Of a stretch of 13,555 bases of DNA, positions 5,716 to 13,010 are shown in pieces. The stretch is from Lawsonibacter sp. (GTDB lineage Bacteria > Bacillota > Clostridia > Oscillospirales > Oscillospiraceae). The DNA is taken from positions 1-13,555 of the forward strand of contig JAAWNI010000036.1 in the NCBI GenBank assembly GCA_022798855.1. Direction: 5' to 3'. The notes under the pieces are model-generated. The model saw nothing but the letters and a program-made list of their open reading frames with translations. It was not told the DNA's origin and made no database searches. A program made the translations under genes and the position numbers. Each line of letters starts with the position of its first letter. Position 1 is the stretch's first letter.

Positions 5716-8349
5716 ATGGGGGATTGGCACAGCAAGGGGCTGGACCAGGTGATGCGGGAGCTGGAGGGCAGGCCCCAGGGTCTGACCAACCGGGAAGCGG
5801 CCCAGCGTCTGGAGCGGGTGGGGCCCAACCAGCTGGCCCAGCCGGAGCCGCCCGCCCTTCTCATCCGGATATTGGGCCAGCTGAAGGACCCCATGATCCT
5901 GGTTCTTCTGGCCGCCGCCGCCCTGTCCCTGGCGGCCAGCGGAGGAGGGGACTGGCTGGACAGCGTAATCATTCTGGTAATCGTGGTGGTGAACAGCATC
6001 ATCTCCATCACCCAGGAGGACCACGCCCAGCAGGCCCTGGAGGAGCTGCGGAGGATGTCCACCCCCCAGGCGGCGGTGCTGCGGGAGGGGGTCCGGAGGA
6101 AGGTAGCCGCCGCCGCCCTGGTGCCGGGGGACGTGATCCTCCTGGAGGCCGGCGACCAGGTCCCCGCTGACGCCCGGATCTTGGAGTGCAGCCGCCTCCA
6201 GGCCGACGAGTCGGCCATGACGGGGGAGTCGGTGCCGGTGGAGAAGGAGGTGGCGGACCATCTCCCGGAGGACACCCCCTTGGGGGACCGGGTGAACATG
6301 CTCATCTCGGGCACGCTGATCACCGCCGGCCGGGGGACCGCCCTGGTGGTGGCCACCGGGATGGGCACCCAGATGGGGCAGATCGCCGGCCTGCTTCTGG
6401 AAAGCGGCGAGGGGGACACCCCGCTCCAGCGGCGGATGGGGGAGATATCCAGGTCCCTGTCCTTTCTGTGCCTGGCGGTGTGCGCCGTGATGTTCGGCGT
6501 GGGGCTGTTCCAGGGGAAGGGGATTTTGGACATGTTCCTCACCGCCGTCTCCCTGGCGGTGGCCGCCATTCCGGAGGGCCTGCCCGCCATTGTCACCATC
6601 GTCCTGGCCCTGGGCATCCAGCGGCTGGCCGGGCGGAACGCCATCGTGAAGAAGCTGCCGGCGGTGGAGACCCTGGGCTGCGCCGGGGTGGTCTGCTCTG
6701 ACAAGACGGGCACCCTCACCCAGAACAAGATGACGGTGCAGCAGGTATGGCTCTTCCCAGGCGTCCGGCGGCGGGACGCCATGCTGGCCGGGGCCCTCTG
6801 CTCCGACGCCCGGCTGGAGTGGAAGGCCGGAGCCCCCACCGCTTCCGGCGACCCCACGGAGGGGGCGCTGGTGGTGGCCGCCGCCCGGGACGGGGTGGAC
6901 CAGAACCGGGAGCTGGAGCGGTTCCCCCGGGTGGCCGACCTCCCCTTTGACTCGGGGCGGAAGCTGATGTCCACTGTGCACAGCCAGGAGGACGGGCGCT
7001 GCACCGTCTTTGTGAAGGGGGCGCCGGACGTTTTGCTGGGCCGGTGCTCCAGCACCCCCAGGGGGCCTATGTCCCAGAGCGACCGGGCCAGGGCGCTGGC
7101 CGCCAACGAGGAGATGGCGGGGAAGGCCCTGCGGGTGATCGCCGTGGCCCGGAAGGAGCTGGACCGGGCGCCCGGCAGGCTGGAGCCCCAGGAGGTGGAG
7201 CGGGAGCTCACCTTTTTGGGCCTGTTCGGCCTGATGGACCCGCCCCGGCCGGAAGTGAAGGCCGCCGTGGCCAAGTGCCACCTGGCCGGGGTGCGGCCGG
7301 TGATGATCACCGGGGACCACCGGGCCACCGCTTTAGCCGTGGCCCGGGAGCTGGGCATCGCCGGACCGGGGGACTGGACGGTGACCGGGGCGGAGCTGGA
7401 CTTTATGCCCCAGGAGCTGCTGGAGGAGGACATAGAAAGGTTCGCCGTCTTCGCCCGGGTGTCGCCGGAGCACAAAATGCGCATCGTCCAGGCCTGGCAG
7501 AAGCGGGGCCGGGTGGTGGCCATGACCGGGGACGGGGTCAACGACGCCCCCGCCCTGAAAGCGGCCGACATCGGCTGCGCCATGGGGAAAACGGGTACTG
7601 ACGTGGCCAAGGGCGCGGCGGACATGATCCTCACCGACGACAATTTCTCCACCATCGTGGCCGCCATCGAGGAGGGCCGGGGAATCTATTCCAACATCCG
7701 CAAGGCCATCCACTACCTCCTCTCCTGCAACATCGGGGAGATCGTCACCATTTTCGCGGCCACCGTCCTGGGCCTGGGGCAGATGCCCCTGGTGCCGGTG
7801 CAGCTGCTGTGGCTGAATCTGGTCACAGACTCCCTGCCCGCCCTGGCCCTGGGGGTGGAGCCGGTGGAGGAGGGCGTGATGGAGGCGGAGCCACGGGACG
7901 CCGGCGCCGGCCTGTTTGACCGGAAATTTTCCTTCCGCCTGGCCTGGCAGGGGCTGATGGTGGGGGGGCTGACCTTGACGGCCTATTTTCTGGGGCTGGC
8001 CTGGCTGTCCGCCCCAGGGGCCGAGGGCGGGGCCGCCAACACCATGGCCTTCGCCACCCTGACCCTGTGCCAGCTCTTCCACGCCTTCAACGTCCGCAGC
8101 GAGGACCGCTCCCTCTTCTCCCAGGGGGTCTTTTCCAACCCCGCCATGAATCAGGCCTTTTTGGTGGGGCTGGCTATGCAATTGTCCGTGCTGCTCATCC
8201 CGCCCCTCCAGGGGGTGTTCTCCGTGGTCCCCATGAGCCTGCCCCAGTGGCTGGCCGTCCTGGCCCTGGCTGTCTCCCCGATCCCCATCTGCGAGACGGC
8301 CAAGGCGTCGGGGCAGAAACGGGAAGCGGAGGAGCTGGCCGTAAAATAG
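5716..8349 (+). CDS. Type IIA P-type ATPase, probable Ca2+-transporting
   Basis: The protein has 877 residues. ATG 5716 is chosen because GGGAG lies 7 bases upstream; the frame opens earlier only inside a terminator. The order is complete: N-terminal cation-ATPase domain (about 5-60), TM1-2 (about 55-100), actuator domain with TGES (169-172), TM3-4 with PEGLP (286-290), phosphorylation site DKTGT (329-333), nucleotide domain with KGAPD (434-438), hinge TGDH (532-535) and TGDGVNDAP (604-612), then six C-terminal helices. Ca2+-site residues resemble SERCA: E287 in TM4, N672 and E675 in CNIGEIVTIF, and N701, T704, D705 in NLVTDSLPALALG. The SERCA TM8 glutamate appears to be a glutamine (CQLFHAFN), as in plasma-membrane Ca2+ pumps. 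It would export Ca2+ from the cytoplasm using ATP. It is a single-gene unit; a TATACT at 5680-5685 is a possible -10 box. Confidence 0.93.
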   Translation: MGDWHSKGLDQVMRELEGRPQGLTNREAAQRLERVGPNQLAQPEPPALLIRILGQLKDPMILVLLAAAALSLAASGGGDWLDSVIILVIVVVNSIISITQEDHAQQALEELRRMSTPQAAVLREGVRRKVAAAALVPGDVILLEAGDQVPADARILECSRLQADESAMTGESVPVEKEVADHLPEDTPLGDRVNMLISGTLITAGRGTALVVATGMGTQMGQIAGLLLESGEGDTPLQRRMGEISRSLSFLCLAVCAVMFGVGLFQGKGILDMFLTAVSLAVAAIPEGLPAIVTIVLALGIQRLAGRNAIVKKLPAVETLGCAGVVCSDKTGTLTQNKMTVQQVWLFPGVRRRDAMLAGALCSDARLEWKAGAPTASGDPTEGALVVAAARDGVDQNRELERFPRVADLPFDSGRKLMSTVHSQEDGRCTVFVKGAPDVLLGRCSSTPRGPMSQSDRARALAANEEMAGKALRVIAVARKELDRAPGRLEPQEVERELTFLGLFGLMDPPRPEVKAAVAKCHLAGVRPVMITGDHRATALAVARELGIAGPGDWTVTGAELDFMPQELLEEDIERFAVFARVSPEHKMRIVQAWQKRGRVVAMTGDGVNDAPALKAADIGCAMGKTGTDVAKGAADMILTDDNFSTIVAAIEEGRGIYSNIRKAIHYLLSCNIGEIVTIFAATVLGLGQMPLVPVQLLWLNLVTDSLPALALGVEPVEEGVMEAEPRDAGAGLFDRKFSFRLAWQGLMVGGLTLTAYFLGLAWLSAPGAEGGAANTMAFATLTLCQLFHAFNVRSEDRSLFSQGVFSNPAMNQAFLVGLAMQLSVLLIPPLQGVFSVVPMSLPQWLAVLALAVSPIPICETAKASGQKREAEELAVK

Positions 8350-8356
8350 TGAGAAC

Positions 8357-8394
8357 ACAGCCCCACCGGCCAAAGCCTGGTGGGGCTGTTTGTG
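8357..8394 (+). terminator. Terminator between the convergent ATPase and lipoprotein genes
   Basis: ACAGCCCCACC (8357-8367) pairs perfectly with GGTGGGGCTGT (8379-8389) around an 11-base loop, followed by TTGTG. It starts 8 bases after the ATPase stop and ends right at the stop of the convergent lipoprotein gene, so it may serve both directions, though neither T-run is strong. Confidence 0.75.
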
Positions 8395-9513
8395 CTATTC
8401 GTACCACTGTCCGTTTACGGTGCTCTGGTGGATTTCAATGTTATCAGGGCTGCCGGCTTCGATATGTCCGTTGATGGTAGAGCTGATTACCCCCACACCT
8501 CCGCTTTGATTTTGAATATCACCTGTAACATCAGAATTTGTCAGTCCAATTCCTCCGCTGGAATTAGAGATGCTGCCATTCACAGTAGAGTTTGTCAGCC
8601 CTATACCGCCGGTTTGATTTTGAATGCTGCCATTAACGCTAGAGTTCGTCAGCCCTATACCACCGCTTTGACTTAGAACGTTGCCATTCACGGTAGAACC
8701 GGTCAATCCGATTCCTCCATCAGCAGCATAGATATCACCGTAGACCTCTGTATTAGTTAAAACCAATTCCTGTCCATCCGGGACCACGATATCCTGGTAT
8801 ATTACCTCGCCGTCAAGCGCAATGGTTCCGTCCTGGGGGGCGGGCAGTTCAAAGGGCTCGCGGGCTTCCTCCTCCGGAAGCTCCTCCAGCAGTTTCGGTT
8901 CCGCCTCCTCCTGGACAAAGGGCTTCACCTGGGCGGCGGTGAAGGGCCGGACGGTGAGGGGTTCGGCGGGCTCCGGGGTGAGCTCCACCATCTCCCCGGC
9001 GGAGACGGTGACTGTCTGCCCCCCGGCGGTGCACTCCACCTCGCCCTCCAGCAGGTAGACGCTCATGCGCCGGGCGTCCTCCGCTTCCACCCACCCGCAG
9101 GTGCCCCGGATGCCCACCACCATGGAGGAGGTGCGGATTTCCATCGCCTCGTCCTCGGCCAGGGGTTGGGTGACGTTGAAGAACAGGCTTCCGGAATTTA
9201 CCAGAATCTCCAGCCGCTTGCCCTCCTTCTGGATTTGGATGCCGCTGTTCTGGTCCATTTTGGTGAGCTTGACCTCGTCCAGGTCGATCCAGGCGTAGCT
9301 CTCGGACTGGGTGTCTACCTGGTAGCCGCTGTAAAGGCCTAATGCTTCACGGGGTTCCACCTGCCTGCCCGCCCCGTCGGCGACGGCCACCGCCCCCTCG
9401 GCCCTCCGCAGGTGCATGGTGGCGGCGGCGGCCTTAGGGCCGCAGGCGGTCAGGGCCAGGGCGGCGGCGGCCGCGAGGGCCAGAAAGCGTCTGATTTTCC
9501 CTGTTCGTTTCAT
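8395..9513 (-). CDS. FecR-domain lipoprotein with C-terminal 18-residue repeats
   Basis: The protein has 372 residues. AGGAGG lies 7 bases before ATG 9513. The N-terminus is a lipoprotein signal: KRTGKIRR, an Ala/Leu-rich core, then lipobox LTAC with C24. A FecR-like domain spans about 60-180, with LEILVNSGSLFFNV and MEIRTSSMVVGIRGTCGWVE, the usual hairpins around a GxRGT motif. A Glu/Pro-rich linker follows (about 178-228). From about 259 to 367 there are six near-copies of an 18-residue unit of the form GSIQNQTGGIGLTNSTVN. This should fold as a right-handed beta-solenoid, with one turn per unit, facing the outside. The gene overlaps the HD-GYP gene upstream by 4 bases (ATGA). In Gram-negatives FecR signals to a sigma factor; here no such partner is adjacent, so the domain more likely acts as a structural or binding module at the cell surface. 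Confidence 0.88.
   Translation of the reverse strand: MKRTGKIRRFLALAAAAALALTACGPKAAAATMHLRRAEGAVAVADGAGRQVEPREALGLYSGYQVDTQSESYAWIDLDEVKLTKMDQNSGIQIQKEGKRLEILVNSGSLFFNVTQPLAEDEAMEIRTSSMVVGIRGTCGWVEAEDARRMSVYLLEGEVECTAGGQTVTVSAGEMVELTPEPAEPLTVRPFTAAQVKPFVQEEAEPKLLEELPEEEAREPFELPAPQDGTIALDGEVIYQDIVVPDGQELVLTNTEVYGDIYAADGGIGLTGSTVNGNVLSQSGGIGLTNSSVNGSIQNQTGGIGLTNSTVNGSISNSSGGIGLTNSDVTGDIQNQSGGVGVISSTINGHIEAGSPDNIEIHQSTVNGQWYE
8413..8739 (-). repeat. Tandem 54-base coding repeats in the lipoprotein gene
   Basis: Six consecutive units, five of 54 bases and a last divergent one of 57, encode the consensus G-[ND/S]-I-x-x-x-x-G-G-I-G-L-T-N-S-x-V-N. The inner units are most alike, pointing to expansion by duplication. 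The base composition is clearly AT-richer than the rest of the gene. Confidence 0.85.
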
Positions 9514-10979
9514 GTCGGTTCCTCCTCATGGTACAGCCCCTCCCAGCACCGGCTCTGGGTGAACAAATCGGCCAGTTCCGGGTCCAGCTCCCCGTCCTTG
9601 ACGCCAAATCCCAGGATTTTCAGGGCCTGCTCCACAGTTTTCGCCTTCTTATAGGGCCGGTCGTCGGCCACCAGGGCGTCGAAGATGTCCAGAATGGTGA
9701 TGATGCGCACCTCATAGGGAATCTCCTCCCCTTTCAGCCCCCTGGGGTAGCCCGTGCCGTTGAGCTTTTCGTGGTGGGACGCCGCCCAGGACCGGACGTG
9801 GGACAGGGACCGGGAGAAGTGAATCTGGGACAGCATTTTGTCGGTCATCACCACATGCCGGCGCATTTTTTCCAGCTCCTCCGGGGCCAGGGTCCCCTTC
9901 CGGATGGTGAGCATGGCGTACTCCTCGTCGGTGATCCAGGGCCGGGTATAGCCCCTGTCGGTGTAAGTCCTGTTTTTGAAGTCGGCCAGGCACTCCAACT
10001 GTTCGTCCGAAAGAAATTCGGCCTCGTTCATCTCCTCCGTCAGCTCACCGGCCCAACAGGTGCTCAAGGTGATCGACTCCAGCTCCTGTTCAGTGATCCG
10101 GCCCTCCAGGCAGTCGATTTTCGCGCAGTACCAGGCGTCCAGAAGGTGGTTGTCCAGCCGGGCGTACTGGAGGGGGGGCAGCCGGTTGGCCTTGTCCATC
10201 ACCTCCAGGGGGGTGGTGACCTTGCCGATGTCGTGGAGCCAGATGCTCATGAGCAGCTCCTCCCGGCGCGCCGGGGGGAAGGGCGGCTCCTCCCCACGCT
10301 CCTCCGCCCGGGCGTTGAGCCAGTCCACGAATTTTCCGCCGCACTGGGCCATGCGCCGGGAGTGGTTGGCGTTGTAAGGGGAGCGCTCGTCGATGGCGGT
10401 GGACATCACCCGGACGAAGGAGTGGAACAGCTCGTGGATCTCCTGGGTGTAGCGCACATTCTGGATGGCCAGGGCGGCCTGGGAGGCCACCGACTCCAGC
10501 ACCAGGGCCATGTCCGGGGGGAAGGGGCATACCCGGCCCTCCGGGTCCAGGGCGTTGATCAGCTGAAGCACCCCGGGCTTCTCCCCGTCCCGGCCGTGCA
10601 TGGGCACCACCAGCATGGACTGGGTGCGGTAGCCGGTGAGGGCGTCGTAGCGCCGGGGGCCGGGGAAGTCGTACTCCGAACAGTGGTATACGTCGTCCAC
10701 ACAGATGGTCCTGTCCTCCAGAAAGGCCAGGGCGCAGACGTTTTCCCGGCTCAGGGGGACGGGGGCCATGCCCCCGCCGTTGGAGTAGTTTTTCAGCGAC
10801 AAATTGCGGGAGAAGCGGAAGCGCAGAACGCCGCCGTCCAGCAGGTACAGGGTCCCGGCGTCGCAGCCGGCCAGCTCCATCACGCAGGACAAAATCTCCT
10901 CCAGCAGCCGGTCCAGGTCCCGTTCGGAGGACAGCTTCACCCCGATCTCCAATACCTTTTTCATCTGTTCCTGTGTCAT
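9510..10979 (-). CDS. GAF / HD-GYP domain protein, probable cyclic-di-nucleotide phosphodiesterase
   Basis: The protein has 489 residues. A GAF sensor domain spans about residues 15-175, with LAGCDAGTLYLLDGG and SMLVVPMHGRDGEKPGVLQL. An HD-GYP domain spans about 185-475: H206, the metal-binding HD pair in WLHDIGK (248-253), HHEKLNGTGYPRGLKG (402-417) with the GYP motif intact, and DIFDALVADDRPYKKAKT. These proteins usually cleave c-di-GMP, in some cases 3',3'-cGAMP. About 95 residues (roughly 267-362) are inserted between the DIGK-KANRL part and the LAPEELEKMRRHV part, where ordinary HD-GYP domains have a direct join. There is no membrane helix, so it is cytoplasmic. It overlaps the MBL gene upstream and the lipoprotein gene downstream, each by four bases. 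Its own ribosome site is weak, so translation is probably coupled. Confidence 0.9.
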   Translation of the reverse strand: MTQEQMKKVLEIGVKLSSERDLDRLLEEILSCVMELAGCDAGTLYLLDGGVLRFRFSRNLSLKNYSNGGGMAPVPLSRENVCALAFLEDRTICVDDVYHCSEYDFPGPRRYDALTGYRTQSMLVVPMHGRDGEKPGVLQLINALDPEGRVCPFPPDMALVLESVASQAALAIQNVRYTQEIHELFHSFVRVMSTAIDERSPYNANHSRRMAQCGGKFVDWLNARAEERGEEPPFPPARREELLMSIWLHDIGKVTTPLEVMDKANRLPPLQYARLDNHLLDAWYCAKIDCLEGRITEQELESITLSTCWAGELTEEMNEAEFLSDEQLECLADFKNRTYTDRGYTRPWITDEEYAMLTIRKGTLAPEELEKMRRHVVMTDKMLSQIHFSRSLSHVRSWAASHHEKLNGTGYPRGLKGEEIPYEVRIITILDIFDALVADDRPYKKAKTVEQALKILGFGVKDGELDPELADLFTQSRCWEGLYHEEEPT

Positions 10980-11782
10980 AGCGCTATCACCATGCCCTCT
11001 TTCGCGAATATGCAGGAGCCGCCGGCCAGCAGCTCCTGGCTGTGTATAAACTGGTCAGTATATTCCCAGGAGTAGTGGGTCATCAGCACCCGCCTGACCC
11101 CGGCGGACGCCCCGAAGGCCTGGCCCTCCTCCCAGGCGGCGTGGCCCCAGCCCGGTTTTTTGTCCCGGACGGTAAAGCTGGCGTCCCAGACCAGCAGGTC
11201 CGCCCCCCGGGCGAAGTCCGCCAGCCGGGGCTCCATGTCCCCGGACAGCTCGCAGTCCAGGGCGTAGGCCAGGCTGCGCACCCCGTCCTCCAGGCGGTAG
11301 TACAAGCATCCCCCGGGGTGGCTGCCCTCCAGGGCGGTGACTGCCAGGCCGGGGGCCGCCCCGCCGGCCAGCGGGAAGGGCCTGCCGCCCCATACCTCGT
11401 GGAAAAGGATGCGGGCCCGGCCGTTGGCCAGGTCCACCGGCCAGAGGGAGGAGCCGATCAGCCGGGCCAGCTCACCGGCGAAGCCCGGCGCCCCGTAGAG
11501 GTGTATCTCCGCCGCCCGGTCGTACCGGGGGGCGAAGGGAAACAGGCCCATGACGTGGTCCAGGTGCAGGTGGCTGAGGAGGATGTCCACCCGCCGCCGC
11601 TTTTCCCGGGCAATGCGCTCCCCCAGAGCGGCCAGGCCGCTGCCCGCGTCCAACACCACCAGGGCGTCCCCGCAGTCCAGGGAGAGACAGCAGGTGTTCC
11701 CCCCATAGCCCAGAAAATCCGCCTGGGGCGCGGGGAAGGACCCCCGTACCCCCCAGACTGTCAAGCTCCATGCGCCTCCCAT
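10976..11782 (-). CDS. MBL-fold metallo-hydrolase
   Basis: The protein has 268 residues from ATG 11782, chosen because GGGAGGAG lies about 5 bases before it; an ATG at 11800 has no such site. The opening LTVWGVRGSFPAPQADFLGY then GGNT is typical of the RNase Z / cAMP-phosphodiesterase-like branch of the metallo-beta-lactamase fold. Metal ligands are visible: HLHLDH (71-76), H155 in EGSHPGG, D177 in YALDCE and H236 in MTHYS. H214 in GWGHA may also contribute. It is cytoplasmic, with no signal peptide. Members of this branch act on phosphodiesters, including cyclic nucleotides, but the substrate cannot be read from sequence. It is the first gene of the operon with the HD-GYP protein and FecR lipoprotein, under a clear promoter. 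Confidence 0.9.
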   Translation of the reverse strand: MGGAWSLTVWGVRGSFPAPQADFLGYGGNTCCLSLDCGDALVVLDAGSGLAALGERIAREKRRRVDILLSHLHLDHVMGLFPFAPRYDRAAEIHLYGAPGFAGELARLIGSSLWPVDLANGRARILFHEVWGGRPFPLAGGAAPGLAVTALEGSHPGGCLYYRLEDGVRSLAYALDCELSGDMEPRLADFARGADLLVWDASFTVRDKKPGWGHAAWEEGQAFGASAGVRRVLMTHYSWEYTDQFIHSQELLAGGSCIFAKEGMVIAL

Positions 11783-11812
11783 GCCGCTCCTCCCTTTCAT
11801 CGGTTTTTCGCT

Positions 11813-11841
11813 ATTATATCAAGACGTAATGTGAATTGCAA
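11813..11841 (-). promoter_or_regulatory. Promoter of the MBL / HD-GYP / FecR operon
   Basis: On the minus strand TTGCAA (11841-11836) and TATAAT (11818-11813) are separated by exactly 17 bases, giving a start near 11806, about 24 bases before ATG 11782. A 12-base direct repeat, CATCGGTTTTTC on the plus strand, occurs at 11798-11809 (about the start site) and 11863-11874 (upstream). Confidence 0.75.
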
Positions 11842-11847
11842 GGGAAC

Positions 11848-12110
11848 AGAGGGACGCCCTGCCATCGGTTTTTCCCGTTGACATGATCTGTAGGGGCGGC
11901 CACAGGCCACCCCTACATAAAACCTCCGAAGGTGACGCCCCGTAAAAAGGGGTGTAAGAAACCGCCCCAAAGCCCCCCTTGTTAAAGGGGGGTGCCCCCA
12001 TAGGGGGCGGGGGGATTCCGTTTACAAAAAAGCTGCCGAGTAAGACGGAATCCCCCAGTCAGCGGCTTGCGCCGCTGCCAGCCCCCTTTGGCAAGGGGGC
12101 CTTACCCGGC
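11848..12110. repeat. Cluster of GC-rich intergenic repeats (second cluster)
   Basis: There is no supportable gene between 11842 and 12173. The parts are: CAGAGGGACGCCCT (11848-11861), inverted relative to 4890-4903; a hairpin, TGTAGGGG...CCCCTACA (11891-11918); a CCCCCCTTGTTAAAGGGGGG module running to GGATTCCG (11967-12023), matching 4722-4768; and a stretch with GGAATCCCCCAGTC, an AGCGGC...GCCGCT hairpin and a CCCCCTTTGGCAAGGGGGCC palindrome (about 12049-12100). The two GGAATCCCCC/GGGGGATTCCG ends face each other and could pair as one larger inverted structure. Confidence 0.65.
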
Positions 12111-12173
12111 GGGGGGACGAGGGTTTTTTGACAAGCTGGGCGAGGGAGATTTCCTGAACTCGCGAGAGGGGCG

Positions 12174-12207
12174 CAAAAAACCGCCCGGCCTTTTGGGGCC
12201 GGGCGGT
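12174..12207 (-). terminator. Strong rho-independent terminator of the ABC transporter operon
   Basis: On the minus strand ACCGCCCGGCC pairs perfectly with GGCCGGGCGGT around a 6-base loop and is followed by TTTTTG. The stem begins 18 bases after the permease stop at 12225. Confidence 0.93.
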
Positions 12208-12224
12208 CTTTCGGAAACCGGCGG

Positions 12225-13010
12225 TTATTCCAGGTTCAATTTGTTTTCCAGAATCCAGCACACGGCGGCCAGGAAGAGGGCGGCGGGGATAAGCATGATG
12301 GCGCTGGCGGCGAGCATGGAGCCGTAGGCGTTGACGGTGGCCGCGTTCATCAGGGACTGGACAACCCGGACAGAGAACACCCGGCCGTACAGATTGGCAA
12401 TGAAGATATACAGCCCGATAAAGGCCGCCACGCTGACAAACCGGCGGTGCCGGGAGAACAGGTGGCCGATGGCCATAGCCAGGTACATGGACGCAATGAG
12501 CAGCACGATAAAAGAGAGGATCACCAGGCAGAACTCCGCCATCAGGGCCAGCGTGCCGGGGTGCTTCATGATCCCCCGGAAAATGTCGGACCAGAAGGGG
12601 AACTGAAGCAGCTCAAGCCAGTTTACAGGGGCCATGATGAAGGGGGACAAAAGGGCCACCACCCCGCAGCCTATCCAGGTGACCGCGCCGCAGATCAGCT
12701 TGGAGATTACCAGCTGCCAGGGCCGGACAGGGAGGGTGAACATGAGATAGCCCTCGTCCCCCAGCAGCCCCTTGGAGAAGCGGTTGACGACAAATCCAAT
12801 TGCGATGACGAACATGGCAATCAGAACGGCCATAAAGGCGAAAATCGTAATGCCCGAGACGGCGGTATCGCTAAGGCCGATAGCGTGGTCGTCCACATCC
12901 CAAAAAATACTAAACCGGTTCACCAGGGCCAGGGCCAGCGCCGCCCCCCAGATCAGGGAGAACTGCTTCCACATGGCCCGGAAGTCGTATTTTAACAATT
13001 TCAGCAGCAT
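12225..13010 (-). CDS. ABC-2 type transporter permease
   Basis: The protein has 261 residues from ATG 13010, preceded by AAGGAGGGGAG. It has six probable membrane helices, at roughly residues 18-36, 54-76, 99-122, 151-178, 187-208 and 232-252, with the positive N-terminal MLLKLLKYDFRAMWK inside the cell. The helix order and the segment GDEGYLMFTLPVRPWQLVIS after the second helix are typical of small ABC-2 export permeases found beside YtrB/EcsA-like ATPases in Firmicutes. The start overlaps the ATPase stop by one base (TGATG), so the two are co-translated. The substrate is not deducible; the class includes exporters of peptides, lipids and antibiotics and envelope-stress systems. Confidence 0.88.
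   Translation of the reverse strand: MLLKLLKYDFRAMWKQFSLIWGAALALALVNRFSIFWDVDDHAIGLSDTAVSGITIFAFMAVLIAMFVIAIGFVVNRFSKGLLGDEGYLMFTLPVRPWQLVISKLICGAVTWIGCGVVALLSPFIMAPVNWLELLQFPFWSDIFRGIMKHPGTLALMAEFCLVILSFIVLLIASMYLAMAIGHLFSRHRRFVSVAAFIGLYIFIANLYGRVFSVRVVQSLMNAATVNAYGSMLAASAIMLIPAALFLAAVCWILENKLNLE

Noticed and set aside
5246..5752. 168-residue reading of the small gene to its own-frame stop
   Set aside because: It would read through a strong terminator and overlap the ATPase start; the -1 frame gives the more protein-like C-terminus with a stop just before the terminator.
5562..7667. 701-residue open frame on the minus strand
   Set aside because: It is antisense to the P-type ATPase, which has all family motifs; the frame is Ser/Arg/Pro-rich and passes through the terminator at 5606-5640.
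8413..8739. CRISPR-like array
   Set aside because: The repeats are contiguous, in frame and translated, with no spacers or cas genes.
8395..9513. FecR protein as anti-sigma partner of the ECF sigma factor
   Set aside because: The genes are over 5 kb apart in different operons and strands, the protein is a lipoprotein without a cytoplasmic sigma-binding part, and the sigma already has an overlapping membrane partner.
9528..11075. 515-residue open frame on the plus strand
   Set aside because: It is antisense to the HD-GYP gene and lacks any recognisable domain.
11819..12001. 60-residue open frame on the minus strand
   Set aside because: It lies in palindromic repeats and covers the operon promoter; no ribosome site.
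12067..12327. 86-residue open frame on the plus strand
   Set aside because: It crosses repeats, the terminator and the permease C-terminus in antisense.
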